Source of the DNA: Bradysia coprophila
Taxonomy: Eukaryota > Arthropoda > Insecta > Diptera > Sciaridae
NCBI RefSeq assembly: GCF_014529535.1
Contig: NC_050735.1
Location: 10,551,739-10,615,738, forward strand
Direction of reading: 5' to 3'
DNA: 64,000 bases
The notes under the pieces are model-generated. The model was given only the letters and a program-made list of their open reading frames with translations. It made no database searches and had not been told where the DNA came from. Shown here in pieces: positions 45,891-57,419 of the stretch; the stretch's first letter is position 1; the number at the start of each line of letters is the position of its first letter. Position numbers and translations under genes: made by a program.

Positions 45891-46639
45891 ACAATTATAC
45901 CGAACGTATTGTTGAAGCATATATACTAAGCATTAACTACTCGATTTCATTCAACGCGTCTCTTTACATCACATTGCAATGTGTATCATAATGCAGCCTT
46001 CTTGATCGTTCAAATGAATTTCTGTATACAAAAGAATTTTGGTCAAAATGTAGGACATGTTTTGCATTGGAAAGGTGATTATGGCCCGAATTATGCCGGC
46101 TTCGCCTCGGGTCGACAATCGACATCTAGTGCGAAAAAATACCTTCATACCTACCTTGGTAGATAAATAACTAAATTCGCACTTCAAATTGAGTCCCAAT
46201 GAAAAATTATTTCATTGAAAGCTTTCTTACTCACTGCATCCCCCATCCGGAAACTCGTTTTTCTTCACGGACACTAGAGTTATAAAATATTTTCCACGTT
46301 GATTTCAGCAAGGAAAATATCCCCACGTAATGGTTTAGAAATTTGTATTTTGCCGAAGGCGAATGTTTGAGTTTTAACATTTCTTTTACTTCATTAGTTT
46401 TAACATTGGTTTTGCTATACAAGACCACTTAGGTTTGAGCTAATCAATTATTTTCATGTTGATCGTGTTCATGGTTTTGATACGAGAATCGGGCTGGGCT
46501 GGCCTTGGCAGAATCTGGAAAAAACCAAAGCCCACACGACCCTAATTTAGGATTGGTTAAGAAGCTACTACTACTACTACTTCGTACAGTCTTCAACAAA
46601 CGTGAACAGCATGGATAACACAAAGTCAGATGTTACATC

Positions 46640-49185
46640 ATGTACAAAAAACAAGGCATCAGAACAGTCGGAGCGTTTGCTGCGACTTAGCCCCGTACGA
46701 CCCGTAATCCTATTTCGTCCGTAACCATAATATGTCCGTAGCCGTAATACGCCCGGAACCCTAATACGTCTACAACCCTCTAATGCGTCTGTTACCAAAA
46801 TGCAAGTCAAGTTGGGCATGCTCAAATTTACTGAAAGTGTTCATTTTTAAAATTGCGCATAGCGCAATTAAGAAAGCCCGTACGAAGTACCTCTCAAATA
46901 AAACCAAAAATTTACGATATTATTTTAGAAACCCAAAATTTTTTGCCAACTTTCTATTGGGTATTCAATTATCTCTCAAATGAAACAAAAACTAGCAAAA
47001 TCGGATGAGATTTACTCGATTTATGTGCAAAAAACACTTAGGGCCAAGTAGCGGCCTTAGTCCAAGGGCCCAAATTTGAAACTTTTTTTGCCATCATTCT
47101 ATTCGGCATTCAACTATCTCTCAAATGAAACCAAATCTAGCAAAATCGGATGAGATTTACTCGATTTATGTGCAAAAAACACTTAGGGCCGAGTAGCGGC
47201 CTTAGTCCAAGGGCCCAAATTTGAAACATTTTTTGCCATCATTCTATTCGGTATTCAATTATCTCTCAAATAAAACAAACTCTAGCAAAATCGGATGAGA
47301 TTTACTCGATTTATGTGCAAAAAATACTTAGGGCCGAGTAGCGGCCTTAGTCCAAGGGACCAAGTTTGAAACTTTTTTTGCCATCATTCTATTCGGCATT
47401 CAGTTATCTCTCAAATGAAACAAAAACTAGCAAAATCGGATGAGATTTGCTCGATTTATGTGCAAAAAACACTTAGAGCCGAGTAGCGGCCTTAGTCCAA
47501 GGGCCCAAATTTGAAACTTTTTTCGCCATCATTCTATTCGGCATTCAATTATCTCTCAAATGAAACAAAAACTAGCAAAATCGGATGAGATTTACTCGAT
47601 TTATGTGCAAACAAGGCATCAGAACAGTCGGAGCGTTTGCTGCGACTTAGCCCCGTACAACCCGTAATCCTATTTCGTCCGCAACCATAATACGTCCGTA
47701 GCCCTAATAAGCCCGGAACCCTAATACGTCTACAACCCTCTAATGCGTCTGTTACCAAAATGCAAGTCAAGTTGGACATTGTCAAATTTACTGAAACTGT
47801 TCATTTTTAAAATTGCGCATAGCGCAATTACGAAAGCCCGTACGAAGTACCTTTCAAATAAAACCAACAATTTACGACATTATTTTAGAAACCCTCAATT
47901 TTTTGCCAACTTTCCATTGGGTATTCAATTACCTCTCAAATGAAACAAAAACTAGCAAAATCGGTCGAGATTTACTCGATTTATGTGCAAAGAGCACTTA
48001 GGGCCGAGTAGCGGCCTTAGTGCAAGGGCCCAAACTTGAAACTTTTTTTGCCATCATTCTATTCGGCATTCAGTTGTCTCTCAAATGAAACAAAAACTAG
48101 CAAAATCGGATGAGATTTACTCGATTTATGTGCAAAAAACACTTAGGGCCGAGTAGCGGCCTTAGTCCAAGGGCCCAAATTTGAAACTTTTTTCGCCATC
48201 ATTCTATTCGGCATTCAATTATCTCTCAAATGAAACAAAAACTAGCAAAATCGGATGAGATTTACTCGATTTATGTGCAAAATACACTTAGGGCCGAGTA
48301 GCGGCCTTAGTCCAAGGGCCCAAATTTGAAACTTTTTTCGCCATCATTCTATTCGGCATTCAATTATCTCTCAAATGAAACAAAAAGTAGCAAAATCGGA
48401 TGAAATTTACTCGATTTATGTGCAAAAAACACTTAGGGCCGAGTAGCGGCCTTAGTCCAAGGGACCAAATTTGAAACTTTTTTTGGCCATCATTCTATTC
48501 GGCATTCAGTTATCTCTCAAATGAAACAAAAACTAGCAAAATCGGATGAGATTTACTCGATTTATGTGCAAAAAACACTTAGGGCCGAGTAGCGGTCTTA
48601 GTCCAAGGGCCCAAATTTGAAACTTTTTTTGCCACGTTCTTTTCGATATTCAATTACCTTCTATAAAAAACTAAATCTAGCAAAATCGGATGAGATTTAC
48701 TCGATTTATGTGCAAAAAACACTTAGGGCCGAGTAACGACCTTTGAGCCCTCCCAACAAGCCCACGTTGCATCTTACCCAAAAACAATGTTCAGCAGCTT
48801 TGTTCTACTCGTCAATACCTTTCATTTGAGATATCACAAGTAGCTATTGCGTGCGTATTTCGGTAGATATCGTCGAAACACTGAAAAACACCTATAGGGC
48901 CCTAGCTCTGGAGGGGCCGACCCTACCATGCCCATTTTCGAACTTGACCTTACTTTTGTCGATACCAATCGGGGAAAAAAAGAATTTTCAAAAAAGGTTG
49001 TGATTTACTCAAGCTAGAGGGGTCACAGACGGACGGACGGACGGACGGACATTTTTTTTATTGCGGATTCGTCATCTATTAACATAACCAAATGCTGTGC
49101 CCTTACTGTCTGCTTCCAATTCGACGTGTTACAAACGGCATATTAATCTTATAAGCCCCCAGTACTTCGTACGGGGCTAAAAACG
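46640..49185. repeat. Higher-order tandem array (145-bp monomer, ~960-bp period)
   Basis: A 145-bp monomer (core GCAAAATCGGATGAGATTTA, CACTTAGGGCCGAGTAGCGG, CCATCATTCTATTCGGCATT) repeats at 47036, 47181, 47326 and 47471 and continues to about 48720. A different ~340-bp head (AAGGCATCAGAACAGTCGGA, CTTAGCCCCGTACRACCCGT) occurs at 46651 and again at 47611, exactly 960 bp later. The end (48720-49185) is unique and closes with GACGGACGGACGGACGGAC and GTACTTCGTACGGGGCTAA, the inverse of the CTTAGCCCCGTAC in the heads. This suggests an element with terminal inverted repeats and an internally amplified satellite. The frames within are repeat read-throughs. Confidence 0.8.
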
Positions 49186-51739
49186 TTTTTGATTGGTTAA
49201 TTACAGACAGTAACACCCTACTGATGTCAAAATGTTACCATTCTACGTACACATACAGTTAATTAATTTTAACGTTTAATAGCCACCCGAAATCGTTAAA
49301 CTTTCACAATTTTTTTCCGGTAATAAAATTGCGAATTAAAAAAAAGTTCTACGCAAAAAAAAAGTTCATAAACGGACTCTTTCAAATAATTTCCGCATCG
49401 AAACGAGGCGGGTATAACGGCATAAAATTTTCAATTACATAGTTTACGACCAGCATACGTAATTAAGAGACATGATAACGAAACACATAAAAACCTCTGA
49501 CTAATTAGTTAGCCTCATGCTGTCACAAGACCTTTTATACTTTTCTTGTACGTCTTTTTTTCTTCTACTTCAAGTCAAACCCATCCATGCCTTTTGTGAA
49601 CGTATTAAATACTAGTATACCAGTATACCCCGTGTACCTTAATTTGCAACATTCAAATTGTTCTAATTTACTAAACTTCCTTTCAAATTAAATATTTACC
49701 TTTCTCTGTATAATACAGAGACTCCGTCAACGAAGTAAAAGATAAAACAAAAAAGAAACCTTCGGTCTTATCCGACGTGAACGAGGGGCCTATAATAAAG
49801 TCGTCAAGCGTTAAATTAGGATATAAGAAGATGAAAAAAAAAATATTTTTTCCATCTGAAAATGGGCTTGATGAGAATGCAATAAAAAGTTGATCTCTTT
49901 GGTATGTACACTGAAACAGTTGTGGGGTATTCTGTCCATTGACGAATATAATTAACTTTATAATCCGATTTTCCTTTAAACGAATCTTGGATCTCTTACA
50001 CTTTTAAAAAATAATAATAATTGGACTTAATATTGATTACCGTTAAAGCTGGAGTCAGTTTTGTGTATTATATACAATCTTCGTGCCATGCGAAATGTTT
50101 GAGAGATTAAGGAAGAATAAAAAGCGGAACGAAAATCCTGAAGAAAATATCATAAATTTGAAATCATTTAGACGATGCGATGGTGTTATTGATTTTATTT
50201 GGAGCTGAGATAAAGCTCTTTATTATTATTCAAAGCCGATCTCTTCTATCTCATAATCCAGCCAGCGAATTCAATCCGTACTGTTGGCATTGATGTGACT
50301 TTATCCATAAGTCGTCAACTTTTGTCATGGTCATAAAACCGTCAGATATCATCTGAATTTAACAAATTTCAGTTACCATTATCGTAGACAAAATCATATT
50401 AAACGACGACGTATAGCATTTCTAAACTAAACTTTCTCTGTGCTAACATACTTTTACCATAAAGACGAGGTCGTTAACCTACATAAAATAAATTTTGCGT
50501 GTTCATACACTAAATTCAATCATCCCTTTCAAAATATGATATTGCGTATAGGTATATTGTATAATGTGGATGGGGCGGGAGTATATAAATATGGGAAGTG
50601 TGTCTTTTCCTCCGTTCCGTCATATACCAATAACGCTACCGAAACACTAAAACGAGCTTTAATGCGATGTGACCGAATTTTTCCCCCCCGCATATCGCCA
50701 TCCATAACGCATCACATTATTTCCGGAAAAAAACATATGGCAAATTGTAATGCGTATAGTCCCAAAAGGCTCTTAAGTGGCTCCTTTGAGTGTTTTAAAT
50801 GTCCGAGAACTGTTTTTTTCTCTTTGATGCGTTCACTGTATCTCCCCATTTATATGGTCATTAGAAACAGATGGTTGTAAAAGGATATGTGTATAGAGGA
50901 AAAGCGTTTCTAAATTTCGCTTTGTCCTTGTGTTTAGCTACCACCTAATATTTTTCAAGAGGTGAAAAATGTATGAAAAGCGGATGTTTAAAAGAACGCG
51001 ATGAAAATTTTTATGTTCCCCAAACAGCGACAAAATGCGAAGAAGTGTACATATTTCTATAAAGTAGCAAGGTCTAGAGCTACTTTGAACGCTAGACATT
51101 TTTCGTTGATGGGTTTTTCTCCCAGCTCGAAATCAAGGAAATGTCTGGTGAAAGTCTGATCCGTATTACGCTATTAAGACGACACAATGTCTGTTCCGCT
51201 CTTTCGTTTTTCCCTACTTAGGATAGCCATAACGAGGGTATAGTGAGTCAGAGATTAACGCTCGAATTCACCATTAGAAACAGTAGAACTACCATCATTA
51301 TTCCGCGATATCGATATCGACCACGAAATTGAGTTAAATATCGGTAAAGTACTCTTAAATATTTGTGAAAGGAAATATCGCATTGGTAAACACTAGAATT
51401 CCGTTGCTGCGATATGTGCTCATTACATATTGGTATCAAAATGAAGATGAAATTTAAAAATTATTTTTTTGTTGAAAGATGTATAAAGTATTAAACCGAG
51501 AGTAGCGAAAATCTGACTGTACGTTGCTTATAGAAATTTAAATGTTAAAAAAACATGCCACAAATACCGGTCCACGATGACCGTGATTCGTGCTATAGCG
51601 TTTATAATACAACCACTTATCGGTCTGTCGATTTTATATGAAGTACCACAAATCACGGTCAACATAACGTAAGTGTCAACCTACCGAAAACATTGAATTT
51701 AAATGCAAAAATCCATTTAAAAATACGAATATGTTATCA
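49186..51739. other. Intergenic, no recognised gene
   Basis: AT-rich sequence. The longest frame (50440-50880 plus, 146 codons) starts with a non-ATG codon and shows no domain; I do not annotate it. No RNA gene or terminal repeat was identified. Confidence 0.4.
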
Positions 51740-51970
51740 GCACCGGGTGCCAATAGTCTATTTATAATACTGTGGCTAATGGCACTGGGTGCCAATAGTC
51801 TATTTATTAATACTGTGGCTAATGGCATCAGGTGCCAATAGTCTCTTTGTTATACTAATGCTAATCGCACCCGATCGCAAAGAGAGACTATTGGCACCTG
51901 GTGCCATTAGCCGCAGTATAATAAAGAGACTATTGGCTCCCGGTGCCATTAGCCACAGTATTATAAAGAG
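51740..51970. repeat. Palindromic cluster of a ~42-bp unit, three forward and about three inverted
   Basis: GCACCGGGTGCCAATAGTCT, GCACTGGGTGCCAATAGTCT and GCATCAGGTGCCAATAGTCT occur in tandem from 51740, 51782 and 51825; then AGACTATTGGCACCTGGTGC and AGACTATTGGCTCCCGGTGC run back in inverse order to about 51970. The GCACCNGGTGC core of each unit is itself palindromic. Confidence 0.7.
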
Positions 51971-52619
51971 ATAGTCTCTTCCTTAAAAATAATTAGTTAT
52001 TGATTAATTACAATGCCAAAGGATCAATCTTCACTATAAAAGTGATATTTGCTACCTATGAATAGGTTTAAAGCAACAACGTTTTAAAATTGAAATTATT
52101 TCTCGGTCAAATACCTTAGCAGAACAAACTTTATCTTATGTTCCAAACAAAACATTTTTAAATTCGATTCCGAACGTTATTTGAAGTATTTCTGCATTAT
52201 ATCATCCATCGAAATTTTGCATAATTAATTTTTAATTCAGTAAAGTATCGTGAAAAACTAAGAAAATAAGCGAAGTCAGAAACCTTCTTCAACATGCGTG
52301 CAAAGCGCGCCATCTTTTTATTCAGTCGAAATTGCTACATGTGAAAGAATCGGGATATTTAGCAAAGATGTAAACAAAATGTCCTTCTTCATTTGGCAAA
52401 TGACCCTTCTCCATCGGGTTGTACATGTTATGAACACAAAATCAGCTTTATAAAAAAAACTAAAAACATTTTGGTTATACTGAGTATATGAGAATGATTT
52501 TTTGCTCATTATAATGCTCTAAATCGAAATAAAATCGTTGTTTGGAACTCAAATTATAATTACTCTAAGGTTATAACAGGAACAGGAGGTTTCTTTCGTA
52601 TAATTCAATAATTGGAGAG

Positions 52620-53345
52620 CAACGCACTTCAAGCATGAGTGGTACCAATGCACTTCAAGCAAAAGTGATCCAAGTCGACAGCTACCAAATAAAGTACTAT
52701 TTTTTGTGACACACTGTCCTGTTTTGGTACCCTCCCTATTTTAGAGTACCATGCTTAAAATGCGTTGGTGGTTACGGTGAACTTGAAAATGTCCATGCCT
52801 GATATGTCTTGCACATGAATTTTTTTAATTGATTGATATTAGTACAGGGCAGCCCCGTGATTCAGAATCACATAATATTAAAATCAAGTGTACGGCAAAA
52901 TTTTGAGATACACGAATTTTTCTTTGTTTGGGACCTAGGTCAATAGGCCAGCTTAAGTCAATAATAAAGTTATTTGTCCATGTTGAAGCACAGCTTGTTT
53001 GGTATCGTTGGAAAGGTGAGACTAGGCTAACTCAGGAATGCAAATTTAGAGTGAAAAAAAATTGACCTGGTCCCAAACAAAGAAAAATTCGTCTATCTCA
53101 AAATTTTGCCATACACTTGATTTTAATATTATGTGATTCTGAATCACGGGGCTGCCCTATACTAATATCAATTAAAAAGTTGCATGTGCTATACGGATCA
53201 GACATACCAGACATATCAAGCTGACCGTGTGGTACTCTTAATAGAGTACTGAGACTGGACTGAGAATTTGTAAAAGAATTTTTCATACAAAATAGTATTA
53301 TATTTGACAGCTGTCACTACGATCACTTATGCTTGCAGCGCGTTG
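52620..53345. mobile_element. Nested MITE cluster
   Basis: A CAACGCACTTCAAGCA-family copy spans 52620-52767. A second left end starts at 52645 (CCAATGCACTTCAAGC) and its matching right end (GATCACTTATGCTTGCAGCG) is at 53321-53345. Between them sits another inverted repeat with about 120-bp arms (52827-52944 and 53061-53173), sharing TAGTACAGGGCAGCCCCGTG and TTTTTCTTTGTTTGGGACC. It reads as one element inserted in another. Confidence 0.6.
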
Positions 53346-53801
53346 GCAGCCAATAAAATTTCTTTAGAATGTGTTTCGTAGCCGTACTCATACTTCAAGC
53401 TTTTGTAGGCAAAAATAATCATTAAACCTTTTAGAAAAATATTGCTTTAAAAGCAGGTACGGAAGACGTTTTCCAATATTTTCCTAAATTTTCTCATAAT
53501 TTTTGCCATTTTTACCGGAACTTTTACAGAAATAAATTTTGGGAAAATTAAGGAAAAATTGGAAAATTTAGGAATTTTAGAATAGAAACGTCAAAAACTT
53601 TCAACGCGATGTCAATATGGAAATGTTCCAAATTAGAAGTATCAATTTTCAAAAAAAAAAAATCTGATGTTTCATTACCCGGTACATAATTGTACAAACA
53701 AGTTGTTGAATAATTGTGTAGAAAAGTCAGGTGTCACATCGCACATCTAAAAAAACGATCGAGAAGTGCACAGCCTTGCTTGCCAATGAACGTCAACACA
53801 A

Positions 53802-53933
53802 GGTATGGTCGAATGTCAAACTTTGTATGGAGCGGAGGACATAGCGATTTCATATAAAACTCACATCTCATTAGAGGTGAGTTTGTTTTTATGAAATCGC
53901 CGTGTCCTCCGGTTTGTATGAACAGACCATACC
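53802..53933. mobile_element. 132-bp hairpin MITE
   Basis: GGTATGGTC pairs with GACCATACC; then CGGAGGACATAGCGATTTCA with TGAAATCGCCGTGTCCTCCG, and AAACTCACATCTC with GAGGTGAGTTT. Short loop ATTA. No coding capacity. Confidence 0.7.
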
Positions 53934-54166
53934 TGGTTTATACTTTCATTGTTGCTTGCGACTTAGGTCCTGAACGAAACAGTGTCTTAGTACACAAAAC
54001 ATCCTCTTCTGCCAATTAGCAAATTTTGTTGCCACCGACTGTGTGATCAACTCAGAGGTGCCATTACCTGTTCCTTCAGAATTTAGCTTGCGACAGTTTG
54101 TATAAAAGGTCCTTCAAAAAATGGAGTTCAGCCTCGAAAAATTAATTCGTTAACTTTCGTATAAAA

Positions 54167-54172
54167 TTTATT
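54167..54172 (-). terminator. Polyadenylation signal of ZNF622
   Basis: AATAAA on the minus strand about 29 bp beyond the stop codon of the ZNF622 homologue. Confidence 0.55.
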
Positions 54173-54200
54173 ATTTTTCACGAGACAAGTTCCGCACCAA

Positions 54201-55543
54201 TTAGTACAACTCATTCTGTATCCTGAAATGTCGTTGCAATTTGTTTGCCTTAACACCCAACTTCATGTTCCATTTCTGATACTGTCTCTTCATGTGATGA
54301 ATATCTTTAGCCTTTTTCGCTGCAGCCATCTGTTGAGTGGCACTCCATCCGAGTGAACGATATTCAGCCAACACCTTGTGCAAACGTTTGTTCGACTTGG
54401 ACGGCACCAAAGCTCGAGATGGATTCAACCGCTGTTTATAGTACCTGAGCAACGAACGATGACCGATGACTGCGCCGGATGGTAGAACCAGTTGGTATTC
54501 ATCGCCTTCGAGCACTTCCGGAGCCACTTCTTCGTCAACGTCCATGCCTTCATCCTAAATAGTAACGTTGATGTGAAAAATGAAAATCGAAATTTTCTCT
54601 AAATTTTCTAACATTATCCGGGTAACTGCTGCTGTAGTCGTAGTATTCAGCGTATTCAGCCAAGGCTAATCCTTCGTGTAACATCATACAGTGTCCCTTG
54701 TCGTTCATATGTTTACGCACGGCATCCAGAGAGTAGAAGGTTCGACCACGATCGTTGCACCAAATGCAAATGAAATCTTGAAATGACGAAAGATTAGACG
54801 GGCAACATTCGGGAACGCATTCAGCACGCAATACCTTTCGTTATTTTATCAGCAAGATAAACCAGTAATCCCTCCATATCAACCAGATAATCGGCATCAG
54901 GAATGAAGAATGAGTGGACAACTGACATGTGCTTGACATTATCTACAAGGCATTCACTCTGATGGCTGCAGAACATACACTCGTTGTTGGTGATTGGATT
55001 TTCAATATCGTCATCCCATTCATCGGAATCGACCTAGAGCAAATTGAATCTATTCAAAAACCCTAAACGGTTGGACCGCAACAAGTTCCTACCTCTTCAA
55101 TATTCTCATCGTCCTCAATCGGCTGTGCATTCGGCTGCTTCACCGTTTTCGTTGTGATCTCCTGCAGTGGTTCCAAACTATTCAAATTGTCTTTGTGTTT
55201 TTTGCTATTCAAATGATTGGCATGCGATTTTTCCGAATTGAACTGCTTGTGGCATGCATTACAGTACAATGACGTTTCTTGATGAACCGTTTCGGCAGCC
55301 GTTTTTTGTTGCTGCACTTTTTTCACGAATTCTTCAGCCGTAGTGGGTGGCAATTCGGCTATACGTCGCTTCAAATTATAGCGATGCCAATCCTGCATGA
55401 AAATAGAAGAAATTCGTGTTTGTGGTGTTAGAAGAGTTCCGCTCACGACTTTTGGTATAATCACAATTTACCGTTTTGTAGTGATCTCTTTGCATATCTG
55501 CATCTTGAAATCGAACATTACAGTTGATGCATGTGTGAGACAT
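54201..55543 (-). CDS. ZNF622: ZNF622/REI1 homologue, cytoplasmic 60S biogenesis factor (five exons)
   Basis: REI1/ZNF622 proteins act in late cytoplasmic maturation of the 60S subunit. Exons on the minus strand are 55543-55472, 55392-55093, 55033-54835, 54776-54613 and 54554-54201; all are GT-AG with matching phases, giving 362 aa. The N-terminus is a U1-like C2H2 finger (CINCNVRFQDADMQRDHYKT then DWHRYNLKRRI), the hallmark of the family. A second finger is CNACHKQFNSEKSHANHLNS. Further pairs are CMFCSHQSECLVDNVKHMSV and CIWCNDRGRTFYSLDAVRKH. Acidic linkers and the conserved C-terminus (LPSGAVIGHRSLLRYYKQRL, then KRQYQKWNMKLGVKANKLQR) complete the match. It is head to head with DHX37, about 1.9 kb apart. 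Note a GAATTC-free short 5' UTR cannot be defined. Confidence 0.92.
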
Positions 55544-55947
55544 TGTTTTGAGTTGTTAATGAGTTGATTTAGTAATTTTACTTGAGGAAAAACACGTTTT
55601 TTATCCAGAGAATAAATGGCACGCGATTTTTGTTAGATTGCGAAATTACGTTGAGGAATGACAGAACGGATGACACTACAAATTTCCTTGGATATTCAGT
55701 GTTGTCAGTAGATAGAAAGTTCGCGTAGACCAATAAGGCTGAAGGGATTGTCAAAATTCTGAGAGCACCTTAGAGATTATCGAGTGTTTAAGGAGAGGAA
55801 GTTTTGATCTGTTTAACTTAACTGGTCTCGGGGTCACACGTCAAATTGAGAAAAATCACATTCAAATTTAAGATGAGATTCATTAATTCCTTCATTAATT
55901 TTTAACAGCTGAATCCGAGGTAAGATATATTTAACTGGCTTTAACTG

Positions 55948-56049
55948 GCAGTCGATACTTATGTTGTCGAATTTTCAGTGCAACAGAGTTTTAAAGGAGA
56001 GTGTAAAACTCTGTTGCACTGAAAATTCGACAACATAAGTATCGACTGC
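55948..56049. repeat. 102-bp near-perfect hairpin
   Basis: GCAGTCGATACTTATGTTGT at the left and its exact complement at the right, with pairing through GAATTTTCAGTGCAACAGAG up to a loop of about 8 nt (AAGGAGAG). The stem is about 46 bp and essentially perfect. It could be a young MITE or a transcribed small-RNA precursor. Confidence 0.7.
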
Positions 56050-56430
56050 TTCCTGAAGAAGTGGCAAGTGGTCAACGGTTCTTCAGGAAATCGTCGCCTC
56101 TTTAATATTTTGTGAAAGGATTATTCACTTCACAGAATGTTGAGAAACGACGACTTCCTGTAGAAACGTGACTACTCGTTATTTCTTCAGGAACTCGTCG
56201 ATTCTTCATAAAGTCGGTGTTTCTCATGTAATCGAATTGTGACTATATTTACTGAAGAGCATGCGGATACTTTTCATTCGATTACATGAGAAACAACGAC
56301 TTCCTGAAGAAACGTTGACTACTCGTTTTTTCTTCAGGAACTCGCCGATTCTTCATAAAGTCGGTGTTTCTCATGTAATCGAATTGTGACCATATTTACT
56401 GAAGAGCATGCGGATACTTTTCATTGAGAA
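56050..56430. repeat. Tandem duplicated hairpin repeats (TTCCTGAAGAAACG family)
   Basis: GACTTCCTGAAGAAACG pairs with TTTCTTCAGGAACTCG in each of two direct units (about 56140-56280 and 56295-56430) that share TTCATAAAGTCGGTGTTTCT and GAAGAGCATGCGGATACTTT. A related hairpin lies at 30055-30145. Confidence 0.65.
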
Positions 56431-56524
56431 ATAGAAACAAAATATATCGTAGGACTCCTTCGACCGTTTCAACAGCCTACGTTTTTCACGTCTTCTCACT
56501 TGAACCACTGAAGAATTTGTCGCA

Positions 56525-57265
56525 TCAGAGTGTTATGATTAGAGCGAAAAGTTCAAAGACCAGTTAAATATTACTTGCCTTGCGGTCCTTGTCATTGCAA
56601 TTTTCATACAAGCAAGTTTATAGATCACTATAGAAATTGTGAAGTTGGTTTCAATTAGTTTGCACACTTTTCCCCCCCATTCCTCACGTTTCCGTCATCA
56701 GTTTCACCAAACGAAGAGATCTATTCTCTCTCATCACTAGACTAGTTGTGACAAAGTGGTAAAAGATAACGTCAAAAAGAGTTAGTTTCCATCGAATTCA
56801 GATAAATTAACTGGATTATTCGTTGTTAGCTGGACTTTTACATACAAATTTTAACATTTCACCAAACGAAACAGTTGAATAAGTGGTCTTAATTCTATCT
56901 TTTCCCGCTCTTGTAACACTCTATTGTGATGAAAGAAAAAGAAAAATTTTGACAAGCACCCCATGGCAAGTTACAATAAATTGATCTTCGGTCTTCTCAC
57001 TCACTTCATAACATCTTGAAAGAGAATACGTTGACAAGTACCCCAAGGCAAGTTATAATTAACTGGCCTTCGGTTTTCTCGCTCTGATCATTACATTCTA
57101 TAACAATAGACTGTTATGATTAGAGCGAGAAAACTAAAGACAAGTTATTATAACTTGCCTTGGGGTACTTGTCAAAGTATTTGTTTCTCTTTCAACGTGG
57201 TACGTTGAGAGCGAGAGGACAGAAGACTAGTTTTTTTTAACTTACCTTGAGGTACTTATCAGTCT
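56525..57265. repeat. Cluster of GACAAGTACCCCAAGG repeats in both orientations
   Basis: Units with GACAAGYACCCCAWGGCAAG at about 56955 and 57031 are forward. Inverted forms (CTTGCCTTGGGGTACTTGTC) are near 57160, with diverged inverted copies near 56572 and 57240. The unit includes CTCTCGCTCTGATCATAACA. Together with 45715-45890 this is a dispersed family that forms local inverted repeats. Confidence 0.65.
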
Positions 57266-57419
57266 GGCAATCTTGTTCTGATGAATCTAGTACAATTCAC
57301 TACGGTGTCATGTTGCTGTCAACTGTCAACCACACGTGTGTTGGATGAGGATATTATTTACTTGATTTGAACATAACAAACGTGAATATCTTCGTCAGAA
57401 TTTTGCTTAAATATATGAA

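Larger units (their letters stand above)
44143..46639. other. Intergenic with SINE head and TACCCCAAGG repeats
   Basis: 44155-44780 resembles 37960-38430. It also contains the tRNA-like unit 45622-45695, the repeat pair 45715-45890 and a GC-rich word CCGGCTTCGCCTCGGG near 46095. The 90-codon plus frame at 44907-45179 (MSSQQLDGCYAELLNLVFNR...) has no recognised domain. Confidence 0.45.
51971..54166. other. Intergenic, nested MITEs
   Basis: Contains the cluster 52620-53345 and the hairpin 53802-53933. At 53470-53580 there is low-complexity TTTTCC/GAAAATT sequence similar to 34430-34530 and 61860-61980. No gene recognised. Confidence 0.45.
55544..57419. other. Intergenic between ZNF622 and DHX37, repeat-filled
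   Basis: Divergent promoters should lie here, but no TATA box was chosen for either gene. The space holds a 102-bp hairpin, the TTCCTGAAGAAACG repeats and the TACCCCAAGG repeats. Confidence 0.5.

Noticed and set aside
46577-48001. Repeated frames in the 46.6-48 kb array (LTCILVTDALEGCRRIRVPG)
   Set aside because: Read-through of the duplicated head segment and 145-bp monomers; no start context or domain.
50440-50880. 146-codon plus-strand open frame as a gene
   Set aside because: It begins at a non-ATG codon and the translation shows no signal peptide, domain or family motif; no splice or promoter context.
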